This document shows positions 53,877-61,197 of a stretch of 64,000 nt of DNA, one piece after another. The first letter of the stretch is position 1, and every line of letters starts with the position of its first letter. Source of the stretch: Clostridia bacterium (GTDB lineage Bacteria > Bacillota > Clostridia > Oscillospirales > Acutalibacteraceae); the NCBI GenBank assembly GCA_017437005.1, contig JAFSBZ010000026.1:1-64000 (forward strand). Reading direction: 5' to 3'. A program made the translations under genes and the position numbers. The notes beneath the pieces are model-generated. The model was not told the DNA's origin and did no database searches. It saw nothing but the letters and a program-made list of their open reading frames with translations.

Positions 53877-54771
53877 TTACATTTTTGACGACGGCGAAAG
53901 CCGCCGTCTTGATGTGTTTTTAGCGGAAAATTGTGAGCTTACACGTTCATATGCGGCTACTATTATAGAAGCCGGAAATGTATTGGTAAATGATAAGTGT
54001 GCTGCTAAAAATACCAAGCTAAAAAAAGGAGATAGGGTTGATATAACCATCCCCGATCCGCAAGAATACACGGTAGAGCCTGAAAATATACCGCTTAATA
54101 TTGTTTATGAGGATGAGCAGTTGTTGGTTGTAAACAAACCAAAGGATATGGTAGTTCATCCTGCCGCGGGTAATTATAGCGGAACGCTTGTAAATGCAAT
54201 AATGTTTCATTGTGGGGAAAGTCTTTCGGGTATTAATGGTGTTATGCGACCGGGTATTTTACATCGCATAGATAAAAATACAAGCGGATTACTGCTTGTA
54301 GCCAAAAACGATAACGCGCACCTGTTTTTGTCTGAGCAAATAAAGGAACACTCGCTTACACGTGAGTATGAAGCGGTTGTTTACGGTAATCTTAAAAATG
54401 ATATTGGTACAGTCAATGCACCAATAGCCCGTCATCCTGTAAAACGAAAGCAGATGGCAATAGTCGAGGGCGGTAAAGATGCGGTAACGCACTACACCGT
54501 GCTTGAACGTTTTGGTGAATTTACCCACGTAAGATTAAAACTCGAAACGGGGCGCACACATCAAATACGCGTGCATATGGCATCTTTAGGGCACCCTGTT
54601 GCAGGCGATGACGTTTACGGACCAAAAAAGGTGATAACAAAGCTTGGTGGTCAGTGCTTGCATGCGCGCAAAATTGGATTTATTCATCCCCAAAGTCGCA
54701 AATATATGGAATTTGTCAGCGAGCTACCCGAATATTTTACAAAATTTTTAAATGAGTGTAGAGGTAAATAA
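53863..54771 (+). CDS. RluD-type 23S rRNA pseudouridine synthase
   Basis: This 302-residue protein has an N-terminal S4 domain (RRLDVFLAENCELTRSYA) and the RluA-family catalytic domain. The catalytic Asp is in HRIDKNTSGLLLVAKN; TGRTHQIRVHMASLGHPV follows. I set the start at ATG 53863, within the end of lspA; the open frame from 53698 only overlaps lspA. Pairing with lspA is common in Firmicutes (as in ylyB). Confidence 0.92.
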   Translation: MKIYNYIFDDGESRRLDVFLAENCELTRSYAATIIEAGNVLVNDKCAAKNTKLKKGDRVDITIPDPQEYTVEPENIPLNIVYEDEQLLVVNKPKDMVVHPAAGNYSGTLVNAIMFHCGESLSGINGVMRPGILHRIDKNTSGLLLVAKNDNAHLFLSEQIKEHSLTREYEAVVYGNLKNDIGTVNAPIARHPVKRKQMAIVEGGKDAVTHYTVLERFGEFTHVRLKLETGRTHQIRVHMASLGHPVAGDDVYGPKKVITKLGGQCLHARKIGFIHPQSRKYMEFVSELPEYFTKFLNECRGK

Positions 54772-55627
54772 AAATTTAATGGGAATTTTTGATGGTTGTC
54801 TTCTTGCGTGCGATATAGACGGCACTTTGATTGTGAATGATTATATACCGCAAAGAAATATCGAAAAAATTAAATATTTTGTAAGTGAGGGCGGCTGTTT
54901 TAGTCTTGCTACCGGTAGAACTGCGGGTGCTATTTCAATGATTACAAATATGATTGATTGCATATCACCGTCAATTGTTGCGAACGGCAGTATGATTTAT
55001 GATATAAAAAATGATAGGGCAATTTATGAATTGTTTGTGCCTAAAAGTGACTGTCATATTGTAAAAGCAGTGCTTGACGGTTGTAAAACGGTTGGTATTG
55101 AAGCGCACAGCGGTAAAAAAGTTTTGGTGCTGCGCGAAAGCCAAGAAACGATCGATCACGAAAAATATGAAGATTTAGATGCGATTTTGCTTGATTATAA
55201 TACCGCATCGCAGTATAATTGGAACAAGGTTATTTATCTTTTTGCTACCGAGGAAGAATCCTATAAAACTAAAGAAATAATTTCTCGTTTTAAGCACAGC
55301 TCACAGTTTGTAGACACATCGGCTATGATTGATGGAAGACGGCGCTATTATTATGAGCACGTACCTCAAAATGTTTCAAAGGCTACTACGCTTAAAATAC
55401 TATGTGAAAAGTTAAATATACAAAAGGGCTGTTGTTTCGCAATAGGCGATTACTACAACGATCTTGAAATGATAAAAGTAGCCGATATAGGCGCGGCTTT
55501 GTACGACTCTCCCAACAATGTCAAAGCAGCAGCCGACACGGTAGTGTGCGATGCACAAAACGGCGCAGTCGCCGATTTTATAGATTATCTTACCGAAAGG
55601 AAATTAAACAATGGAAGCAACATTTAA
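54752..55627 (+). CDS. HAD-IIB (Cof-type) phosphatase
   Basis: This 291-residue cytoplasmic sugar-phosphate or nucleotide phosphatase has motif I ACDIDGTLIV, motif II in SLATGRT, a Lys near 215 and motif IV CFAIGDYYNDLEM. A C2B cap lies between II and III. Substrate not known. ATG 54752 overlaps rluD by 20 bases; ATG 54779 is a possible later start. The gene overlaps the next by 17 bases. Confidence 0.85.
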   Translation: MSVEVNKNLMGIFDGCLLACDIDGTLIVNDYIPQRNIEKIKYFVSEGGCFSLATGRTAGAISMITNMIDCISPSIVANGSMIYDIKNDRAIYELFVPKSDCHIVKAVLDGCKTVGIEAHSGKKVLVLRESQETIDHEKYEDLDAILLDYNTASQYNWNKVIYLFATEEESYKTKEIISRFKHSSQFVDTSAMIDGRRRYYYEHVPQNVSKATTLKILCEKLNIQKGCCFAIGDYYNDLEMIKVADIGAALYDSPNNVKAAADTVVCDAQNGAVADFIDYLTERKLNNGSNI

Positions 55628-56447
55628 AAGACAGTTAGAAGAAATTGCTTGCAAGGTGCGTATTGGTATTATCGAGGGCGTACACGCGGCAAAGGCGGGT
55701 CATCCCGGCGGTTCACTCTCTATAGCCGAGATACTTACATATCTTTATTTTAAAGAGATGAATATTGACCCCTCTAATCCAAAAGACGAGAAACGTGATA
55801 GATTTGTTCTTTCAAAAGGACACGCGGCTCCTGCTCTTTATGCTACACTTGCTCTTCGTGGATTTTTCCCCGTAGACGAGCTTATTACCCTTCGTCAGAT
55901 AGGTTCTCGACTTCAAGGCCATCCCGATATGAAAAATATCCCCGGTGTTGATATGTCAACCGGCTCTCTTGGTCAGGGCATCTCAACCGCTGTTGGTATG
56001 GCGCTTTCAAGTAAGCATTTCGGTGATAATTATAATGTTTATACAATTCTCGGTGACGGTGAAATAGAAGAAGGTCAGGTTTGGGAGGCGGCAATGTTTG
56101 CTGCTAACAAAAAACTTTCTAACCTTACTGCATTTATTGACCTTAACAATTTACAAATTGATGGTACTATTGATGAAGTAAACAGCGCTAAGCCTATTGA
56201 CAAAAAGTTTGAGGCTTTTGGTTGGCACGTAATTACCATTGGCGGTCACGATTACGACGCTATCGAAGCTGCTCTCGCCGAGGCAAAAACCGTTGATAAG
56301 CCTGTTGCAATTATTGCTAACACCACAAAGGGTAAGGGCGTATCTTATATGGAAAACGCAGTTAACTGGCACGGCGCCGCTCCTAATGACGAGCTATATG
56401 CCGTGGCTATGGAAGAACTTACAGCAGCACTTGCTGCATTTAATTAA
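55611..56447 (+). CDS. Transketolase, N-terminal subunit
   Basis: This 278-residue half of a split transketolase has the thiamine-diphosphate-binding motif LGDGEIEEGQVWEAAMFAANKKLSNLTAFIDLNNLQIDG (G-D-G start and N-N end). GHAAPALYATLALRGFF also matches. In many Firmicutes and archaea transketolase is two genes, so this is normal and not a frameshift. ATG 55611 has AAAGGAAATTAAAC upstream. The C-terminal half starts 13 bases after the stop. Confidence 0.93.
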   Translation: MEATFKRQLEEIACKVRIGIIEGVHAAKAGHPGGSLSIAEILTYLYFKEMNIDPSNPKDEKRDRFVLSKGHAAPALYATLALRGFFPVDELITLRQIGSRLQGHPDMKNIPGVDMSTGSLGQGISTAVGMALSSKHFGDNYNVYTILGDGEIEEGQVWEAAMFAANKKLSNLTAFIDLNNLQIDGTIDEVNSAKPIDKKFEAFGWHVITIGGHDYDAIEAALAEAKTVDKPVAIIANTTKGKGVSYMENAVNWHGAAPNDELYAVAMEELTAALAAFN

Positions 56448-56460
56448 GGGGGTGGCTAAA

Positions 56461-57408
56461 ATGGCAGATATTAAAACAGTTGCGACACGTGTAGGCTTTG
56501 GCGAAACTTTGGTAGAGCTTGGCGCCGAGCGTGACGATTTTATTGTAATGGACGCTGACCTTGCGGCCGCCACACAAACAGGCAAATTTAAAAAGGCATA
56601 CCCCGAGCGTTTTTATAACTGCGGTATTGCCGAGCAAAATATGGTAAGCATTGCGGCAGGTATTGCAGCTACCGGCAAAAAGGTAGTAGTAAGCTCGTTT
56701 GCTATGTTTGCGGCAGGTCGTGCTTTTGAGCAGGTTCGCAACTCTGTTGGTTACCCACACCTTAATGTAATTATCGGTGCTACCCACGCGGGTATTTCGG
56801 TTGGTGAAGATGGTGCTACACACCAATGTAACGAGGACATCGCTCTTATGCGTACAATCCCCGGTATGACAATTATTAACCCTGCTGATGATACTGAGGC
56901 TAGACTTGCTGTTCGCGCGGCATTTGAGTGTGACGGTCCTGTTTATATGCGATTTGGCCGTCTTGCAGTACCGGTTGTTTTTGACGAAACTTATGATTTT
57001 AAAATTGGTAAGGGTGTTGAGCTTCGCGAGGGTAACGACGTTACCATTATTGCTACAGGTCTTATGGTTAAAGAAGCACTCGAAGCTTACGACCTTCTTA
57101 AAGCAGAGGGTATAAACGCTCGCATTATCAATATGGCTACAATTAAGCCTATTGACCGTGATATTATAATCAAAGCAGCAAAAGAGACAGGCGCCATCGT
57201 TACTGCCGAAGAGCATTCGGTAATTGGTGGTTTAGGTTCTGCTGTGAGCGAGGTTGTTTGCGAAACAGTACCTGTACCTGTTGTAAAGCTCGGTGTTTAT
57301 GACGTTTACGGTCACTCAGGCCCTGCTGTAAAGCTCTTGGACGAATTTGGCCTTCGCGCTGTAAACATTGTAGAAAAAGCAAAGGCCGCTATAGCACTTA
57401 AAAAGTAA
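56461..57408 (+). CDS. Transketolase, C-terminal subunit
   Basis: This 315-residue partner has the pyrimidine-binding domain with FYNCGIAEQNMVSIAAGIA (catalytic Glu), then the transketolase C-terminal domain (TAEEHSVIGGLGSAV). ATG 56461 has AAGGGGGTGG upstream. The long frame beginning at 56239 is an overlap in another frame of the N-terminal gene. The last 117 bases occur again, with changes, at 60104-60220. This suggests the 3' end was replaced by an inserted element. Confidence 0.93.
   Translation: MADIKTVATRVGFGETLVELGAERDDFIVMDADLAAATQTGKFKKAYPERFYNCGIAEQNMVSIAAGIAATGKKVVVSSFAMFAAGRAFEQVRNSVGYPHLNVIIGATHAGISVGEDGATHQCNEDIALMRTIPGMTIINPADDTEARLAVRAAFECDGPVYMRFGRLAVPVVFDETYDFKIGKGVELREGNDVTIIATGLMVKEALEAYDLLKAEGINARIINMATIKPIDRDIIIKAAKETGAIVTAEEHSVIGGLGSAVSEVVCETVPVPVVKLGVYDVYGHSGPAVKLLDEFGLRAVNIVEKAKAAIALKK
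57292..57408 (+). repeat. Direct repeat, copy 1: transketolase 3' end
   Basis: These 117 bases match 60104-60220 at 99 positions (counted by eye, 85%). A run of 35 bases is identical (57316-57350 with 60128-60162). Most differences are silent in the shared frame. Confidence 0.9.
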
Positions 57409-57438
57409 TGCACAATTCATAATGCATAATGCACAATT
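57409..57438. repeat. Short AT-rich intergenic repeat unit
   Basis: GCACAATTCATAATGCATAA and a second TGCACAATTAA form near-palindromic, self-similar text just after the transketolase stop. Similar TGCATAAT/ATTATGCA texts are common between genes in Clostridia. Only this copy is clear here. Confidence 0.5.
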
Positions 57439-57472
57439 AAAGGCTTGGAGATTTTCTCCAAGCCTTTTTTAA
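57439..57472 (+). terminator. Terminator after the transketolase gene
   Basis: AAAGGCTTGGAG / CTCCAAGCCTTT stem, ATTTT loop, T6. In the insert model this belongs to the incoming DNA. Confidence 0.85.
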
Positions 57473-57536
57473 CCATCAATCAGAGCATCGATCAGAGAAC
57501 ACCGTCCCCTGATTGCCCGGTGCTTAAGCACCTTTA

Positions 57537-58463
57537 TTATTGCAAAATATTTGTAATTTCTGTTACATTGTAATCTGCTTTTATTTGAGTTACATTAGAG
57601 TTGATTAAACTTTCCATATTATTAGAATCAACATTGTATTCAAACGATAAACTTTTGGGGTCGTCTTCTCCCCAACCAATTATTCCGTCGGGATAACGAA
57701 CAATATTTTTTGCTACAATGGAAAAATATCTTTTCTGAAAAGATGTGTCATAATGTCCCATTAATTCAATTTCGTGAGTGAAAACAATTTTGTTAAAGCA
57801 AATTTCTTTCGAATATGTATCATAAGACTTCATCTTTAAAGAGCAAAAAAACACTTTATCCTTTTGAGGTTCTCTACTATCTTTGTACAATTCTGACCAT
57901 CCCAAAGAATCATAAATATTCCAAGCTCCCAAATTTGAATTAGCAGAAAATGAGGTAATTGACTTTAAATAATCATCAACCTCTGTTTTCAAAACAGATA
58001 AATCCATATCATCGGTTAATTCAGTTATGTATTCGGGTACATTTTCAACTTTATAACCTTTGGTAGTTGAAGTTAAATAATATTCCTGTTCGTCAACATT
58101 TGGATTTTTTAATGTCGCATAAACAGTAACTTCCTCGTTAATTTTAAAATGTTTTTCGGTAGTAATAATATCATATGGCTCCACTGAATATTCTACATTT
58201 AATTGGACATCTTCGTTACATCTAGAATTATTAAAAGAAATAGTACAAAACGGAGAAATGCCATCAAATTCAACAACCAATCCCTCAAATGGGTCAAGCG
58301 GAGTACCTTTGGTAGAGGATAACATATTATTCTTATCTTCCTCATTTTTATAGTTATCATTTCTTAAATCTTTAACATATTTATTTTTTTGTACGCAACC
58401 ACATACGCTTATTAACGCTACAACTAACAATATGGAAAGTATCGCCTTTATGTACTTTTTCAT
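57537..58463 (-). CDS. Lipoprotein of unknown function (island gene 3)
   Basis: This 308-residue protein has a lipoprotein signal peptide (LLVVALISVCGCVQK, lipid Cys near 22-23). The mature part begins with a charged linker, then looks like beta-rich domains (VEFDGISPFCTISFNN, EEVTVYATLKNPNVDEQ), perhaps Ig-like. I recognise no family. It overlaps the membrane gene before it by 4 bases. Together with the two zinc-ribbon proteins it probably forms one envelope complex; this is inference. Base use is AT-richer than in flanking core genes. Confidence 0.7.
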   Translation of the reverse strand: MKKYIKAILSILLVVALISVCGCVQKNKYVKDLRNDNYKNEEDKNNMLSSTKGTPLDPFEGLVVEFDGISPFCTISFNNSRCNEDVQLNVEYSVEPYDIITTEKHFKINEEVTVYATLKNPNVDEQEYYLTSTTKGYKVENVPEYITELTDDMDLSVLKTEVDDYLKSITSFSANSNLGAWNIYDSLGWSELYKDSREPQKDKVFFCSLKMKSYDTYSKEICFNKIVFTHEIELMGHYDTSFQKRYFSIVAKNIVRYPDGIIGWGEDDPKSLSFEYNVDSNNMESLINSNVTQIKADYNVTEITNILQ

Positions 58464-59101
58464 TGTTTTTCTAACTCCTTATCTTTTTTATTTTTCTTTT
58501 TAATTGTTGAAGAAAACTTAAATGTTGTTACTACAAGTGCTATAGTATCAAGATTTAACAGCCAACCCCAAAAAGTTAATGAATAATTTATAAATTCATT
58601 ATTATTACTTTCTATGAAATTGCCCACATTTAAAAACATAATTAATAGAAATGCGATAACGGAAATAATTTTTGTAGGTATTATATATATTGATTTATAT
58701 ATACTTTTTTTAATTAATGGTATTACCATAAAAATCTCGGCAAAAATAATAGCCAATATACCGATAAATATTAAAAAACCAATAAAAGGAATTTCCTTCG
58801 CAAGCATCAATAAAACATCTTTAAATACCGAAGATGTTTCGGAATAAATGTTTTGCCCAGTAATATTTTCAGAAAACTTATAGTTTTCACACATTGATAA
58901 AAACGGGTTAAGTATCAAAAGAAACATGGTTGAAATTAACCACTTTTTTGCATTGCCTATTGGTAAGAAAAAATCCATTAATTTTTTATAAAAATTATAT
59001 ATGTTTTTAGGTGTTGGGCTTGGGCATTTTACATCATTGCCACAAAAGTTACAGTATTTAGCATCATCATTAATTTCTTTTCCGCAATTCTTACAAAACA
59101 T
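58460..59101 (-). CDS. Zinc-ribbon membrane protein (island gene 2)
   Basis: I choose ATG 59101, with AAAGGAGAACAAACT upstream; a longer frame to 59167 overlaps the gene before it. The 213-residue protein starts with a zinc ribbon (CKNCGKEINDDAKYCNFCG) and has four hydrophobic segments from about 50 to 190, ending in a Lys-rich tail. The zinc ribbon would be cytoplasmic. No family beyond zinc-ribbon membrane proteins is recognised. Confidence 0.75.
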   Translation of the reverse strand: MFCKNCGKEINDDAKYCNFCGNDVKCPSPTPKNIYNFYKKLMDFFLPIGNAKKWLISTMFLLILNPFLSMCENYKFSENITGQNIYSETSSVFKDVLLMLAKEIPFIGFLIFIGILAIIFAEIFMVIPLIKKSIYKSIYIIPTKIISVIAFLLIMFLNVGNFIESNNNEFINYSLTFWGWLLNLDTIALVVTTFKFSSTIKKKNKKDKELEKQ

Positions 59102-59120
59102 AGTTTGTTCTCCTTTATAA

Positions 59121-59735
59121 TCATGAATTTTTGAAATACCATCTTCCATCGAGTTTGACCAATTCAACGGTGCCTATGGCATTGTCTTTTCCTTCATCAA
59201 AAGAAAAAGAAATGTCCGCAGAAGCAGTATCTTTTTCAACGGTTATATCGTAAACGGATATATAAACATCTTCATCTTCAGATATTCCTACTGCACCTAA
59301 TGACCATAAGTCCTTTAAATTAATCGAGCCTAAAAGTGATGACCCAACATTTAACAAAGCGTTCATTTGATTTTGTGCAGATGGTTCAAAACAAGCTATC
59401 ATTTTTTCATAATCACCTTCATTAATCGAAATGGCTAATGTATTGGTTAATTCAATAATTTTATCTTCATCACTTTTATGAAAAACTGTAAAACAAAGTG
59501 TGAACACGAGTGTCAGTAGAATAATTCCTACACCAATCTTTTTTGGGGAAAGTTTCTTAAAGAACACACATTTTTCACCGAAAAAATCAATAGTTTTTTT
59601 AATAAGGGGGTTTGTAAGTTGAATGATTTTTTGTATCGTAACTTTAGCTGAATTATTACCATACAATTTTTTTCCGCATTCTTCACAAAACAAAGAACAT
59701 TCATTGTTCTCCTTGCCACATTTTGAACAATACAT
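59121..59735 (-). CDS. Zinc-ribbon, single-helix protein (island gene 1)
   Basis: This 204-residue protein has a zinc ribbon at the start (CSKCGKENNECSLFCEECG), a membrane helix at about 67-86 (KIGVGIILLTLVFTLCFTVF) and an outside domain. That domain resembles small NTF2-like or DUF4878 folds (INEGDYEKMIACFEPSAQ, VELVKLDGRWYF). GAGGTAAAAATTT precedes ATG 59735. The same design as gene 2 suggests a common complex. A terminator and a structured RNA lie directly upstream. Confidence 0.75.
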   Translation of the reverse strand: MYCSKCGKENNECSLFCEECGKKLYGNNSAKVTIQKIIQLTNPLIKKTIDFFGEKCVFFKKLSPKKIGVGIILLTLVFTLCFTVFHKSDEDKIIELTNTLAISINEGDYEKMIACFEPSAQNQMNALLNVGSSLLGSINLKDLWSLGAVGISEDEDVYISVYDITVEKDTASADISFSFDEGKDNAIGTVELVKLDGRWYFKNS

Positions 59736-59796
59736 AAATTTTTACCTCGTTTCATTATTAGTTATCAGTAAAATTAGATTTTATACCTCCTAAAAC

Positions 59797-60009
59797 AAAA
59801 AAGTGCGACAACCGAAGTTGTCGCACTGAAAAATGCAAACTCCGATTGTCGCCAAACAAATTTAAATAGAATTAGAGCAACTATGCCATAACCATTTAAT
59901 GGAATTTGCGTTTTTACCAAATTCTAAAAAGATTATGACAAAAAAGGGGTATATTATTCCCGCAAAAGAAAAAGACACCACTAATTCTATTTATTAAATT
60001 TGTTTGGCA
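59797..60009 (-). ncRNA. Structured RNA candidate, about 213 nt (6S-like shape or leader)
   Basis: The expected start, about 60009, follows the promoter by 6-7 bases and opens a long closing stem: 60008-59981 pairs with 59875-59851 (25 pairs, one 3-base bulge). Inside lie a second stem (59940-59931 with 59893-59884, 10 pairs with GU) and a terminal hairpin (59924-59918 with 59908-59902). A terminator, with 10-bp stem 59826-59817/59812-59803 and T6, closes it. The rod with an internal bubble resembles 6S RNA, but no conserved 6S sequence was checked. It may instead be a leader that controls the zinc-ribbon genes 62 bases on. Confidence 0.6.
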
Positions 60010-60015
60010 AGTGTT

Positions 60016-60044
60016 AGTATATCACAAAATCCAAATAAAATCAA
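60016..60044 (-). promoter_or_regulatory. Promoter of the structured RNA
   Basis: TTGATT (60044-60039), 17 bases, TATACT (60021-60016) on minus. The start it predicts falls right at the closing stem. Confidence 0.75.
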
Positions 60045-60103
60045 TACAATATCAAAGTTTTCAAGGTAAGGCAGGAATATCCATCATACTTTTTGTGTTT
60101 TTT

Positions 60104-60220
60104 GGTGTATACGATCAGTTTGGTCATTCAGGCCCTGCTGTAAAGCTCTTGGACGAATTTGGTCTTAGAGCGGTTAACATTGTAGAAAAAGCAAAGGCTG
60201 CAATCGCGCTTAAAAAGTAA
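60104..60220 (+). pseudogene. Displaced 3' end of a transketolase gene (repeat copy 2)
   Basis: The last 38 codons plus stop read [20 protein letters not shown] and onward to AIALKK, as in the transketolase C-terminal protein, with only two amino acid changes (Val-Tyr to Gln-Phe). No start or upstream domain is present. It is followed by a terminator. It is most simply the original host gene end, cut off by insertion of 57409-60103. Confidence 0.85.
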
Positions 60221-60231
60221 TTTATAAATTA

Positions 60232-60268
60232 AAAAGCATCTACAAATTTTTGTAGATGCTTTTATTTT
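60232..60268. terminator. Terminator after the transketolase remnant
   Basis: AAAAGCATCTACAA / TTGTAGATGCTTTT (60232-60245 with 60250-60263), bidirectional. It ends EamA on minus and probably served the undisturbed transketolase gene on plus. Confidence 0.8.
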
Positions 60269-61197
60269 TATGCGTTCTTCTTTTTAAAAAACTCGGGTAT
60301 TTGCGCCAAAACTATTGCGGCAAACACAAGTATGCAACCAATAATTTCATTGCCCTTTAACGCGTTGCCCGAAATTACCCAGCCACCCAAGGCGGCAAAT
60401 ACGCTTTCAAGGCTCATAGAAAGCGATGCAATTGCAGGCTCTGCATATTTTTGGCCTACTATTTGTAACGTGTAGGCAATTCCACTCGATACAATACCCA
60501 TATATAAAATTTCTGGTATTACTGAAATGATATTTTGAAGGTTTATCAAATCAAGTTCAAATACAAGTGCCATTATACCCGATATGATTGCGGCAAACAC
60601 AAACTGAAATGCCGAAAGTCGCACACCGCCTATGGCATCGCAATATTTATCAATTATAATAATATGTAATGAAAAAGTAAATGTGCAACCAAGCACCAAC
60701 ATATCGGCAAGGTAAAAGCCGCCCACACCTTCAAAAAGGCACAGCATATAGAATCCGCAAATTGCCACAAGTGCCGAAATCCAAACTATTATTGGTACTT
60801 TTTTCTTTACAAAAACCGATAGTATAGGAACAACTATAACGTAAAGCGCTGTAATAAATCCCGAACGTGCTTCCACAGGTGCGCCGTCAGGGTAGGCGGC
60901 AATACCAAACTGTTGAAAATTGGTGGAAACGGCAAGTGCTAAGCCGCACAAGATGCCGCCTGTAAGCAAAAGTTTTTTGTTAATTGTTTTAGGAACAATG
61001 ATATAGTCTTTGTTTTTTATGGACATTACAGCCATAAATCCAAACAAAAATAGTGCGCCTATAATTGAACGTAGACAATTAAAGGTAAAGGGCGGTATTT
61101 TATCTGCGGCTCGGTTTTGCACTACAAAGGCAAGGCCCCACAACAGCGCCGCAAGGCAGAGTATAAGACTACCCTTTAAATTGCTTTTTTTAGTCAT
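60268..61197 (-). CDS. EamA/DMT family transporter
   Basis: This 309-residue membrane protein has ten hydrophobic segments in two EamA halves. The first has LCLAALLWGLAFVVQNRAADKIPPFTFNCLR, the usual start; the second ends in GGWVISGNALKGNEIIGCILVF. Substrates of this family are small metabolites such as amino acids, and none is suggested here. It overlaps the end of tex by 8 bases and so is likely co-transcribed. Confidence 0.9.
   Translation of the reverse strand: MTKKSNLKGSLILCLAALLWGLAFVVQNRAADKIPPFTFNCLRSIIGALFLFGFMAVMSIKNKDYIIVPKTINKKLLLTGGILCGLALAVSTNFQQFGIAAYPDGAPVEARSGFITALYVIVVPILSVFVKKKVPIIVWISALVAICGFYMLCLFEGVGGFYLADMLVLGCTFTFSLHIIIIDKYCDAIGGVRLSAFQFVFAAIISGIMALVFELDLINLQNIISVIPEILYMGIVSSGIAYTLQIVGQKYAEPAIASLSMSLESVFAALGGWVISGNALKGNEIIGCILVFAAIVLAQIPEFFKKKNA

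Noticed and set aside
56239..56460. Longer start for the transketolase C-terminal subunit
   Set aside because: It overlaps the N-terminal subunit gene in another frame; ATG 56461 has a strong ribosome site and the family start.
55611..57408. Transketolase as a frameshifted gene
   Set aside because: Two-gene transketolase is normal in this group, and each half has its own ribosome site and start.
59851..60008. Miniature inverted-repeat transposable element
   Set aside because: The arms could be terminal repeats, but promoter placement, nested inner helices and the terminator fit an RNA better; no target duplication was seen at the arm ends.
59797..60009. Firm call as 6S RNA
   Set aside because: Only the shape agrees; conserved 6S positions could not be checked, and the location in an insert is unusual for a core RNA.
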